DNA of 64,000 nucleotides from a bacterium BMS3Abin02. Lineage in GTDB: Bacteria; Actinomycetota; Acidimicrobiia; Spongiisociales; UBA4744. The notes below the pieces were generated by a model. That model was given only the letters and a program-made list of their open reading frames with translations. It had not been told where the DNA came from and did no database searches. The number at the start of each line of letters is the position of its first letter. Position 1 is the stretch's first letter. The stretch lies in NCBI GenBank assembly GCA_002897675.1, contig BDSU01000045.1:87282-151281 (forward strand), given 5' to 3'. Positions 23,852 to 32,062 of this stretch are shown here, in pieces. A program made the translations under genes and the position numbers.

Positions 23852-25005
23852 CGCGGCCGTTCGGCAGTCTCCGCACCAGGCTCATGGCGTCGTATCTCGT
23901 CGTGGTCCTGATCGGAGCGGTCACTTTGGTCATGATGGTCGAGCTGCTGGCCCCTGCCTACTTCGAAGGCGACGTTCGAAGCATGAACGAGATGATGATG
24001 GCCCCGGACATGACGATGGATGGCATGATATCGGGCCAGGACATGCCGGACATGTCTCACGGGTTTCTCACGCCAACCGTCGAGCAGGGTCTCCGCGACG
24101 CGTTTGCCGGCTCGCTGCGCCGTGCCCTCGTCGTGGCGCTCCTCGTCGCCGGGCTCGCCGGGATGGCGATAGCGTCCTTCGCGACGCGGCGAATCCTTGC
24201 TCCGCTGGCATCTGTCCGCAGGGTGACGCGTCGCATGGCCGGTGGGTCGTACGAGGAACGGGTGGAACTCCCTGCCGAGGTCGAACTGGCGGCGGTTGCT
24301 CAGGACGTCAACGCACTGGCACAGGCCCTCGACGAGACGGAACAGCGGCGGGTGAGGCTCATCTCGGAGGTCGCCCATGAACTCCGAACCCCGCTCACCA
24401 CAATCGAGGGATACGTCGAAGGGCTCCTCGACGGTGTTTTCGAGCCGACACCGGAGATGCTCGCGGCCTGGGATCGGGAGATTCGGCGGCTCAAACGGCT
24501 GACCGAGGATCTGGGTGCCCTGTCCCGGGCAGAGGAGGGCGCCCAGCCATTGGACTTCGAGGAACTCGATGTGACGGAGCTCGTCGGCCAGGTGATCGAG
24601 CGCCTGCGGGGCCAGTTCGAGGTCAAGGGTGTCACGGTCGAAATCGAGAGGGGTGAGGAACTGAGGGTCCGAGGCGATCGCGATCGACTTTCACAGGTCT
24701 TCATCAACGTGATCGGCAACGCGCTCGCCTACACGCCACCGGGCGGGCAGGTGTCCGTCGACATCCGATCCGAGGGCCCGGACGCGCTTGTCCGAGTGAC
24801 GGATACCGGACTCGGCCTGACCTCCGAACAACAGACTCAGGTGTTCGAGCGCTTCTATCGGGCGGATCACTCGGTGCCCGGTGGCACCGGCATCGGCCTG
24901 ACGATCGCACGAGGTATCGCCCGACAACACGGCGGAGATATCACGGCGACGTCCACCGGGCTCGGAGAGGGTGCGACGTTCGTGATCAGGATTCCATTGG
25001 TCTGA
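23848..25005 (+). CDS. Sensor histidine kinase with Met-rich sensor loop
   Basis: 385 aa. Helices at about residues 10-32 and 92-112 flank an extracytoplasmic loop with MNEMMMAPDMTMDGM and DMPDMSHGF, resembling copper or silver sensing loops. HAMP follows, then the H-box EVAHELRTPLT, N-box NVIGNALAYTPPGG, and G-boxes DTGLGL and GTGIGL. Phosphorylates the regulator at 23159. Target genes are not shown by sequence; the Met/His-repeat protein just upstream is the best candidate. Confidence 0.92.
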   Translation: MTRPFGSLRTRLMASYLVVVLIGAVTLVMMVELLAPAYFEGDVRSMNEMMMAPDMTMDGMISGQDMPDMSHGFLTPTVEQGLRDAFAGSLRRALVVALLVAGLAGMAIASFATRRILAPLASVRRVTRRMAGGSYEERVELPAEVELAAVAQDVNALAQALDETEQRRVRLISEVAHELRTPLTTIEGYVEGLLDGVFEPTPEMLAAWDREIRRLKRLTEDLGALSRAEEGAQPLDFEELDVTELVGQVIERLRGQFEVKGVTVEIERGEELRVRGDRDRLSQVFINVIGNALAYTPPGGQVSVDIRSEGPDALVRVTDTGLGLTSEQQTQVFERFYRADHSVPGGTGIGLTIARGIARQHGGDITATSTGLGEGATFVIRIPLV

Positions 25006-25029
25006 CCCGAGAAGGAGAACCGGCGGTGC

Positions 25030-26952
25030 TCAGCGGGAGAGCCTCGTCCCGTTGGCGATCACTGCAATCTCCGAGAGTTCGTGGGCGAGCACTGCGGCCG
25101 GAAGGGACAGGAGACCGGCGAGCGCTGCGGGGATCAGCACCGTCAGCAGGACGAGGGCCATGGCGATATTCTGAGCCACGACTCGTCGGGTTCGCCGTCC
25201 GATGGCGAACGCGTCGATGAGTTTGGTGAGATCGTCGGCCATCAGTGCCACGTCGGCGGCTTCGAGTGCTACGTCGGACCCGGCCGTACCCATCGCAATG
25301 CCCACCGAGGCAGCAGCCAGCGCGGGGGCGTCGTTGACGCCGTCGCCGACCATGGCGGCGTGCTGGTGGCGTTCTACGAGGCGGTTGATGGCAGCCGCCT
25401 TGTCCGATGGAGAAAGCCCTGCCAGCACCTCGTCCAGACCGAGATCTTCGGCAATGGCTTGGGCCGTCCGAGGATTGTCCCCGGTGAGCATGACGAGATG
25501 GTCCACGAATGCACGGAGGTCGCGAAGCGTTTCGGCGACACCGGGCCGGAGCTCATCGGCGATGCCGATCACCGCAAGAGGCTCACGGTCCCGTGTCAAC
25601 ACGACGGCAGTCGCGCCGGATGCTTCCAGATCGGTGACGATGTCGCTGGTGACGGGAATGCCCAGGCGAGTCAGATAGCTCGGCGACCCGATGACGTAGA
25701 CGGACCCGTCGATCGTCGCACGGGCTCCCGCGCCTGGTGCAGTCTGGAAATCCGACACGGCCGGAAGGTTCAGGTCGCGCCCACGCGCCGCGGAGACGAT
25801 GGCGCGCGCCAGCGGGTGCTCCGAGGAGCGTTCGATGCCGGCCGCAATGGTCAAGGCATCATCTTCGGAGATGGTCGTGAGCGGGACCACGGTGGTCACC
25901 CGTGGCTCTCCACGAGTCAGCGTGCCGGTCTTGTCCAGTGCCACCGCCCGCACCTGGGCAAGCTCTTCGAGGTAGACGCCCCCTTTGATCAGCACGCCTC
26001 GGCGGGCGGCGTTGCCGATGGCGGCTACGTAGGTCACCGGAATCGAGATGACCAGGGCGCAGGGTGCGGCGGCGACCAGCACGATGGCCGACCGTTCCGC
26101 CCATCTTGCCCACTCGCCGGTCGCGAGCCCACCCACGAGCATGACCCCCGCGCCCATGGCGAGCACGGCCGGCGAGTAGTGACGGGTGAACCGCTCCATG
26201 AACCGCTGTCCATGGCCCTTCTGTTCCTGGGCCTCCTTGACGAGACGAACGATGGCCGACAGCGTGTTGTCCGCGAAACTGGCCGTCGCTTCGACCACGA
26301 GCGCTCCTTGTGCATTCGTGGTTCCCGCGTACACCCGGGAACCGGGCGATTTCTCCATCGGCATGGATTCACCGGTGATCGCCGCTTCGTTCACTGCCGA
26401 GAAGCCCTCGACGACCACACCGTCGGTCGCCACGTTCTGACCTGGCCGAACGAGGAAGCGATCCCGGACTTGGAGCTGTTCGATGGCGATGTCGGCTTCG
26501 GTCCCGTCGGGATCGATTCGTGTGACGATCCTGGGCGCCAGGTCGAAGAGCGCCTCGATCGCCCGGCGGGAGCGTTCCTCCGTGAAGGATTCCAGAGCTT
26601 CGGATATCGAGTAGAGAAAAGCCAGGGTGGCGGCCTCCCCCCACTCGCCGAGGATCCCGGCAACGACGGCGGCGACGGTCATCAGCAGCTCGATGTCGAT
26701 CCGGTGCTCTTCGATCAGTTCCTCCAGCGCCTCGGTGGCGAAGAATCGCCCTCCGGCGACGAGGGCGAGCACGTACAGGCCGGAGCTCAGCAGAGCCGGT
26801 GCACCGAGGCGCCCGGCGGCGAAGCCCGTGGCAAGGAGGAGGCCCGACGAGAGTGACCATCGCACGGGACGCGATTTCCACAGTGCGCGCAGTCGGATGC
26901 GGTGGGACGCGGTGTGGACGGATTGTGACCATCTGGGATCCGGATGGTCCAT
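25030..26952 (-). CDS. P1B-type heavy-metal ATPase with APC motif
   Basis: 640 aa. Phosphorylation loop DKTGTLTRG, TGES in ITGESMPMEK, hinge GDGVNDAPAL. The membrane ion motif is APC (VAAAPCALVIS) where most heavy-metal pumps have CPC or SPC. The last helix carries HELSEIAVIANGTRL. No N-terminal CxxC domain. The motif set is nearest the P1B-4-like group (Co/Zn/Cd/Fe export), but substrate is uncertain. ATG at 26952 overlaps the CDF stop (ATGA). Third gene of the ArsR-CDF-ATPase operon. Confidence 0.9.
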   Translation of the reverse strand: MDHPDPRWSQSVHTASHRIRLRALWKSRPVRWSLSSGLLLATGFAAGRLGAPALLSSGLYVLALVAGGRFFATEALEELIEEHRIDIELLMTVAAVVAGILGEWGEAATLAFLYSISEALESFTEERSRRAIEALFDLAPRIVTRIDPDGTEADIAIEQLQVRDRFLVRPGQNVATDGVVVEGFSAVNEAAITGESMPMEKSPGSRVYAGTTNAQGALVVEATASFADNTLSAIVRLVKEAQEQKGHGQRFMERFTRHYSPAVLAMGAGVMLVGGLATGEWARWAERSAIVLVAAAPCALVISIPVTYVAAIGNAARRGVLIKGGVYLEELAQVRAVALDKTGTLTRGEPRVTTVVPLTTISEDDALTIAAGIERSSEHPLARAIVSAARGRDLNLPAVSDFQTAPGAGARATIDGSVYVIGSPSYLTRLGIPVTSDIVTDLEASGATAVVLTRDREPLAVIGIADELRPGVAETLRDLRAFVDHLVMLTGDNPRTAQAIAEDLGLDEVLAGLSPSDKAAAINRLVERHQHAAMVGDGVNDAPALAAASVGIAMGTAGSDVALEAADVALMADDLTKLIDAFAIGRRTRRVVAQNIAMALVLLTVLIPAALAGLLSLPAAVLAHELSEIAVIANGTRLSR

Positions 26953-27857
26953 CAGCAGGGCGCGTCCTCGCATCCTTCGTGTGTATCGGGTTCCACCTGG
27001 AGCGTGGCGTGCGTAATGCCGTATTCCTCCTTCAGGAGGTCCCGAGCCTGATCGAGAACCGGGTGCGAATCCAGCTTCTGGTCGATCATGAGGTGCGCCG
27101 ACGCAACATTCATGTCAGAGGTGAGGGTCCACACGTGCAGGTCGTGAACATCGATGACACCAGGCAGGATGCGGAGCCGCTCGCGCATCTCATTGACGGA
27201 GATCTCGGTCGGGGCGGCCTCGATGAGAACGCGGATGGCCTTGCGCCCGAGACGCCAGGCTCGGGGAATGATGAACAGGCCGATTGCAGCGCCGAACAAA
27301 GGATCCGCGTACAGCCACCCCGTGTAGCGCAGGATGAGCGCGGCGGCGATGACGCCGACGGAGCCGATTGCGTCCGCCATGACTTCCAGGAAGGCGCCCT
27401 CCAGGTTGAGGCTCTCCTTCGCTCCTTTCCGAAGCAACAACCACGACACGATGTTCACGATGAGGCCAAGGATGGCCACGATCAACATCGGTCCGCTCAT
27501 CACCTTGGTCGGGTCCTCGAGTCGTTTTGCCGCTTCCACGAGTACGTAGGCTCCAACACCCAGAAGCAGCACGGAGTTGGCGAGCGCCGCGAGGATCTCG
27601 AGCCGGTACACCCCGTAGGTCAGGTTGCCGGAGCTTTCGACTCGCGTCGCCGCGATGATTGCTGCGAGCGACATCCCGAGTCCCACGGCATCGGTGGCCA
27701 TGTGACCTGCGTCCGACAGCAGCGCCAATGATCCGGACACCACAGCCGTGATCGCCTCCACGATCATGAAGACGACGACCAGTCCGAAGGTGACCCACAG
27801 GCGCCCAATGTATTTTCTGCCGGCCGTGACGGACGCGTGAGTGTGCCCTGTGCTCAT
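26952..27857 (-). CDS. Cation diffusion facilitator (CDF) metal exporter
   Basis: 301 aa, six helices and a C-terminal cytoplasmic domain. Helix 2 has LSDAGHMATDAVG, the HxxxD half of the zinc site. Helix 5 reads FLEVMADAIGSVGV, so the usual His of the second HxxxD is Glu, which may shift selectivity. The C-terminal domain has DVHDLHVWTL and ASAHLMI, normal for CzcD/ZitB. Starts in an ATGA overlap with the ArsR stop. Confidence 0.92.
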   Translation of the reverse strand: MSTGHTHASVTAGRKYIGRLWVTFGLVVVFMIVEAITAVVSGSLALLSDAGHMATDAVGLGMSLAAIIAATRVESSGNLTYGVYRLEILAALANSVLLLGVGAYVLVEAAKRLEDPTKVMSGPMLIVAILGLIVNIVSWLLLRKGAKESLNLEGAFLEVMADAIGSVGVIAAALILRYTGWLYADPLFGAAIGLFIIPRAWRLGRKAIRVLIEAAPTEISVNEMRERLRILPGVIDVHDLHVWTLTSDMNVASAHLMIDQKLDSHPVLDQARDLLKEEYGITHATLQVEPDTHEGCEDAPC

Positions 27858-28222
27858 GATGTGTGCGTGTGTCGGTAGTGCTCGCCCGCAACGTCGAGCA
27901 GGAGACGGATGTGTGTGTCCGCGAGGCGGTAGTAGACGATCCGTCCTTCCTTCCGGTAGGTGACCAGGGCGGCGGCTCGGAGTTGGCGAAGTTGGTGGCT
28001 CGTTGCCGATTCGCTGAGCCCAACGAGGCCGGCCAGGTCGCCGACGCAGAGCTCGCCGGCCTCGAGAAGCGCGTAGATCAGGCGAACCCGTGCGGGGTCT
28101 GAGAGGAGTTTGAATTGATCGGCCAGCGCCCTCGCCCCGGGGAGGCTTGGAAGGCGATCCTGGACGTCGGCGACCCGCTCTGGATGAAGGAATCGCGGTC
28201 GTGGAGATGAGGCATCGAGCAT
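27854..28222 (-). CDS. ArsR/SmtB-family metal-sensing repressor (CzrA-like)
   Basis: 122 aa. Winged helix with LSDPARVRLIYALL, ELCVGDLAGLVGLSESATSH and QLRQLRAAALV. The C-terminal helix DTHIRLLLDVAGEHYRH has Asp, His, His, His at offsets 0, 2, 13 and 16, exactly the alpha-5 zinc/cobalt site of CzrA. ATG at 28222 is preferred over GTG at 28267 since the operator lies between them. It represses this operon until metal binds. Confidence 0.9.
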   Translation of the reverse strand: MLDASSPRPRFLHPERVADVQDRLPSLPGARALADQFKLLSDPARVRLIYALLEAGELCVGDLAGLVGLSESATSHQLRQLRAAALVTYRKEGRIVYYRLADTHIRLLLDVAGEHYRHTHTS

Positions 28223-28252
28223 GGTGCGGGAGACGTTAGGAAGAACAACACC

Positions 28253-28274
28253 TGAATACAAGTTCACATATTCA
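28253..28274 (-). promoter_or_regulatory. ArsR/SmtB-type operator
   Basis: TGAATA-N10-TATTCA, a perfect 6-bp inverted repeat in an AT-rich patch, like SmtB/CzrA operators. It sits 30-50 bp before the arsR ATG. Confidence 0.7.
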
Positions 28275-28459
28275 TATATCTGGCCACAACCGGTAGCGGC
28301 ATCGAGGATGTCGTCGGCGATCGCCCTGCTTGCCTGATACGAGCACCGGTTCTGCGCAGGCGGGCGACGTGTCCGCCAGGTCTATCGACGCCGCATACCC
28401 GAGAGTTCGGCGATGGACATCGACTCGGTCACCGAAGGGGACGGACTAGCGTTCCGGCG

Positions 28460-29371
28460 ATGAGCATTCCACAATCACCAGGCTGGTTCCGCAAGGCAAT
28501 CGCCATGGAGCCCGAAGAGCACACGATCGATGTCGACGGCTGCCCCATCCACTACCTGGGCTGGGGTGATCTCGACATGCCTGGGCTCGTATTCGTCCAT
28601 GGTGGCGCGGCTCATGCCCACTGGTGGAGCCATCTCGCCCCGCTGTTCACCGAACGGTGGCATGTGGTGGCACTCGATCTTTCCGGTCATGGTGACAGCG
28701 GGAGGCACTCGGAATATTCGAGGGAGGTGTGGTCGCGTGAGGTCATGGCGGTGGCAGCCGATGCAGGATTCCCCGGCCCGCCGGTCGTGGTGGGCCACAG
28801 CCTCGGCGGCATGGTCATCATCGAGACGGCTGCAGCGTTCGGGGATGATCTGGCGGGCGCGGTGATCGTCGACACACCGGTGCGCCGGCCGGACCCCGAA
28901 TCCGAGCAGGCCGCGCGCGGTCAGGCGTTCGTGTCTCTCGGGACCTATCCGGACCTCGAGAGCGCTCTCGCGCGATTCCGGCTGATTCCGCCGCAACCGT
29001 GTGAGAACACCTTCATCGTCGACTTCATCGCGAGAAGGTCGCTACGCGAGACCCCGGACGGTTGGACGTGGAAGTTCGACCCTCGTATCTTCGATCAGGC
29101 CTATCGCCCACTGGGCGAACGGCTCCAGGCGATCACAACGAGAGTCGCGCTCTTTCGTGGTGAGTTCAGTGCGATCGTCCCACCGGACATCGCAGAGCAC
29201 ATGTACGACCTCATGGGCCACAACGCTCCGGTCGTGTCCATTCCTGAAGCACATCACCATCTCATCCTCGACCAGCCTCTGGCGTTCGTGGCGGCGCTGA
29301 GGACCCTGCTGGCCGACTGGGAGCACTCGATCCCGCGCCGGGGCGAGTCGCCGCCGACCCCGGGCCCGTAG
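28460..29371 (+). CDS. Alpha/beta hydrolase
   Basis: 303 aa. Oxyanion strand VFVHGGAAHAHWW, nucleophile elbow GHSLGG, and C-terminal EAHHHLILDQP with the catalytic His. Substrate unknown. ATG at 28460 lies 13 nt after TAGCGT, suggesting a leaderless mRNA. Stands alone between the metal operon and bcp. Confidence 0.85.
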   Translation: MSIPQSPGWFRKAIAMEPEEHTIDVDGCPIHYLGWGDLDMPGLVFVHGGAAHAHWWSHLAPLFTERWHVVALDLSGHGDSGRHSEYSREVWSREVMAVAADAGFPGPPVVVGHSLGGMVIIETAAAFGDDLAGAVIVDTPVRRPDPESEQAARGQAFVSLGTYPDLESALARFRLIPPQPCENTFIVDFIARRSLRETPDGWTWKFDPRIFDQAYRPLGERLQAITTRVALFRGEFSAIVPPDIAEHMYDLMGHNAPVVSIPEAHHHLILDQPLAFVAALRTLLADWEHSIPRRGESPPTPGP

Positions 29372-29396
29372 TCGGATCGGTCTCTGCTCCCGACCC

Positions 29397-29436
29397 GCGG
29401 CCTCGCGTCGACCTGAGGTACCTGGTACGAAGACGG
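29397..29436 (+). repeat. Degenerate intergenic repeat, copy 2
   Basis: Related to 17015-17055, about 75% by eye, with core GGTACGAAG. Confidence 0.4.
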
Positions 29437-29480
29437 CTCCGCAGCCTTCTAGTCTTGACCCGGAGAGGGAGGTATGAACA

Positions 29481-29936
29481 GTGCTGGAAACCGGTGACCA
29501 GGCGCCCAGGTTCGAACTCGCCGACGATGCAGGGAACACAGTCACACTCGATGGCTTCAGAGGCAGGCATCTCGTGGTGTACTTCTACCCCAAAGCCATG
29601 ACTCCCGGCTGCACGACCGAAGCGTGTGATTTCCGTGATCGCAGCGACCGCCTCCGCGAGGCGGGGTATGCGGTCGTTGGCATCAGCCCTGATCCCGCTT
29701 CGCGACTGGCGAAGTTCAAGGAGAAGGAGCACCTGAATTTCCCGCTGCTCTCGGACGAAGATCATGCGGTCGCCGAGGCGTACGGGGCATGGGGAACGAA
29801 GAAGAACTACGGCAGGGAGTACGAGGGAATCATTCGCTCCACGTTCGTCATCGGGCCCGACGGCACGGTGGTTCGGGTGTACCGAAACGTCCGCGCCAAG
29901 GGGCATGTCGAGCGGCTGATCGCAGAGATGCCATGA
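29481..29936 (+). CDS. bcp: Thioredoxin-dependent peroxiredoxin, Bcp type
   Basis: 151 aa. MTPGCTTEACDFRD holds the peroxidatic Cys and the resolving Cys four residues later, as in the alpha-helical resolving form of Bcp/PrxQ. Reduces peroxides using thioredoxin. GTG at 29481 is 8 nt after GGGAGG. The stop overlaps the next start (ATGA). Confidence 0.93.
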   Translation: MLETGDQAPRFELADDAGNTVTLDGFRGRHLVVYFYPKAMTPGCTTEACDFRDRSDRLREAGYAVVGISPDPASRLAKFKEKEHLNFPLLSDEDHAVAEAYGAWGTKKNYGREYEGIIRSTFVIGPDGTVVRVYRNVRAKGHVERLIAEMP

Positions 29937-31195
29937 GAGTCGTCGCGGTCATCGTCCTCGGGCTCCAGGTTCTGCTGATGCAGTCGGCACTGGCGGCCGA
30001 TACCACGTCACTTGCCGACCAGGCGGCATTTCGCCACTACGCCATCGAGGAGGGCGCACCCGTCGACGTCGACGCCATGGAGCAGCTCGTCACGGATCTT
30101 CCCGACACGCCGGCCCTCTACTTCGTGGCGCTCGCCGAAGATCCCCCGGAGGGTGCCGATGTGGTCGCCAGAGACATCCTCACGGCGCTGCCTGGCGGAA
30201 CCGTGATCGTGGTGACCCCAACCGATCTGGGGACTGTCAGCAGTGACTTTTCCGATGGACAGCTCAGCGACGCTCTCGACGCCGGCATCGATCTCTATGA
30301 CACCAGCTACGTCGAAGGTTTCCGAGCGTTTGCCAATGTCCTGACCGGCGCGCCGATGATCACGGCCACGGCTGCCGGCAGTTCCGGAGGCGGTGGTGCG
30401 GGAGTGCTCGTCCCGGTATTGCTGATCGGCGGTGTGATCGTTCTCGTGGTCGTGTTGATGAGAAAGGGGAAGAAAGGCGACGAGGAGATCGAGCGGCGCC
30501 GTGTCGAGGAGGCTCGCGACGAGATCAAGACGCAGCTCGACGCGATCGCGAACCGAATCATCGAACTGAGCGACCAGGTGTCGATCACCGCCAACGACGA
30601 GGCTACCGAGCACTATCGGGCCGCGACTACCACATTCGATGCTGCACAAGGCGCCTTCGAGAGCGCGGATACCCTTGCCGCCCTCGAGGATCTTTCCGAC
30701 CGGTTGGACCGGGCGCGCTGGCAGCTCGAAGCGGCCGACGCGATCAGCGAGGGCCGTTCCGCACCGCCGGAGCCGCAGGATCGCCCTTCGTCGTGTTTCT
30801 TCGACCCGGCGCACCGGGGTGGGACGGAGGAGGGGACCATCACGACGCCTGCCGGGGTGAAGATCGTGAGCGTCTGTCACGAATGTGCCGAGAAGCTTCG
30901 CAACGGGGAACGGCCGAGATCGCGCGACATTCTCGTCGGCGGCCGTCGCGTGCCCGCGCCCATGGCGCCGCGGTCGCACGGCGGTGGAGGGCTGGACTGG
31001 ATGGACGTGTTCCAGATGGCGGTGGCCGGCATGGGGACGGCGGCACAGTACCGAAGTCGCTCGCCGCGGCGGCGTGTCGGATCTTCTCGATCCCGTTCGA
31101 TCCGACGGACCGCCGTCATCCCACGTTCGAGGGTCTCCGTCGGACGGTCGGCGCCCTCGAAGATGACGGGTCGGGCACGCCGCAGACGGCGCTGA
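29933..31195 (+). CDS. Membrane protein with coiled coil and Cys-His metal-site domain
   Basis: 420 aa. Signal peptide (to about residue 22, ALAADTT), an extracytoplasmic alpha/beta domain (about 25-140), a Gly-rich linker, a helix at about 157-175, then a cytoplasmic coiled coil rich in Glu/Arg. Near residues 285-325, SSCFFDPAHRGG and SVCHECAEKLRNGE suggest a zinc site (C, H, CxxC). The last 50 residues are Arg/Ser-rich and basic. Overlaps bcp and precedes pspA by 38 bp, hinting at a membrane stress role. Related actinobacterial proteins exist but I know no function. Confidence 0.7.
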   Translation: MRVVAVIVLGLQVLLMQSALAADTTSLADQAAFRHYAIEEGAPVDVDAMEQLVTDLPDTPALYFVALAEDPPEGADVVARDILTALPGGTVIVVTPTDLGTVSSDFSDGQLSDALDAGIDLYDTSYVEGFRAFANVLTGAPMITATAAGSSGGGGAGVLVPVLLIGGVIVLVVVLMRKGKKGDEEIERRRVEEARDEIKTQLDAIANRIIELSDQVSITANDEATEHYRAATTTFDAAQGAFESADTLAALEDLSDRLDRARWQLEAADAISEGRSAPPEPQDRPSSCFFDPAHRGGTEEGTITTPAGVKIVSVCHECAEKLRNGERPRSRDILVGGRRVPAPMAPRSHGGGGLDWMDVFQMAVAGMGTAAQYRSRSPRRRVGSSRSRSIRRTAVIPRSRVSVGRSAPSKMTGRARRRRR

Positions 31196-31233
31196 CCACT
31201 TAGGATGGACACGCAGACAACAGGAGGAAAGTA

Positions 31234-31962
31234 GTGGGGTTCTTGAAACGACTTTGGGGGTACCTGGTGACGCTCTTTCGTGGTGCCGCGGAGCGGGCGA
31301 TGGACCCGGAGGTCGAAGTCGAGCAGGCGATGAACGAAGCCAGGCAGCAGGACCAGAAGCTCCGGAACCAGGCCGCCCAGGTGATCGCCCACCGTACGCA
31401 ACTCGAAGCCAGGATCGAGAGCGCCGCGGATGATCTCGGTGAGGCTCGGGAGATGGCCAAGCAGGCGTTGTTGAGAGCCGACAAGGCAAAGAAGGCAGGG
31501 GACACCGAGGCGGTCGGAAAATGGACCCGTGCAGCGCAGAGCCTCGCCATGAAGCTTCAGGCCGCGGAGAACAGTCTGGCCGGATTCAAGGAGCAGTACG
31601 GAGTGGCGGTCACGCAGGCCGAGAATGCAAAACGGGCAGTCGAACAGAACGCCATGCGGCTGCAGGAACTGGCCGCCAAGAAGATGGAACTGATCGGCCG
31701 CCTCCAGCAGGCGAAGATGCAGGAGGCTGTGAACAAGACGATCGAATCGATCTCTGCCTCCATGGAGGTTGATGCTCCGAGCCTCGACAGAGTGGAGGAG
31801 AAGATCACACAACGCCTGTCCCAGGCGAAAGCCAAGGCGGAACTGCGTGAGGCCACCCCTGAAGGTGCCGAGGCGGAGCTTCGTGAGGCGATATCGGTCA
31901 CACAGGCCGATGCAAAGCTGGAAGAACTACGTAAGGAACTCGGGCTCACCGAAGAGGCTTGA
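31234..31962 (+). CDS. pspA: PspA/IM30-family membrane-stress protein
   Basis: 242 aa, almost wholly coiled coil. The N-terminal amphipathic helix MGFLKRLWGYLVTLFRGAAE and the following MDPEVEVEQAMNEARQQ are typical PspA. It binds and stabilises damaged membranes as an ESCRT-III-like polymer. GTG start follows AGGAGGAAAGTA. The neighbour upstream may be its membrane partner. Confidence 0.9.
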   Translation: MGFLKRLWGYLVTLFRGAAERAMDPEVEVEQAMNEARQQDQKLRNQAAQVIAHRTQLEARIESAADDLGEAREMAKQALLRADKAKKAGDTEAVGKWTRAAQSLAMKLQAAENSLAGFKEQYGVAVTQAENAKRAVEQNAMRLQELAAKKMELIGRLQQAKMQEAVNKTIESISASMEVDAPSLDRVEEKITQRLSQAKAKAELREATPEGAEAELREAISVTQADAKLEELRKELGLTEEA

Positions 31963-32062
31963 TCCCAGCGTCGAGGCGGTGTGGTGGAGGCCGTCCCGCT
32001 CTCGCGTGGGGAGGCACATTCTCGACCGGTACACTTCCGCCTGCCCGCGTTGAAGGAGCAGG

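Noticed and set aside
25081-26856. 591-aa plus-strand ORF over the P-type ATPase
   Set aside because: Antisense shadow; the minus strand has unmistakable P-type ATPase motifs and the plus frame has none.
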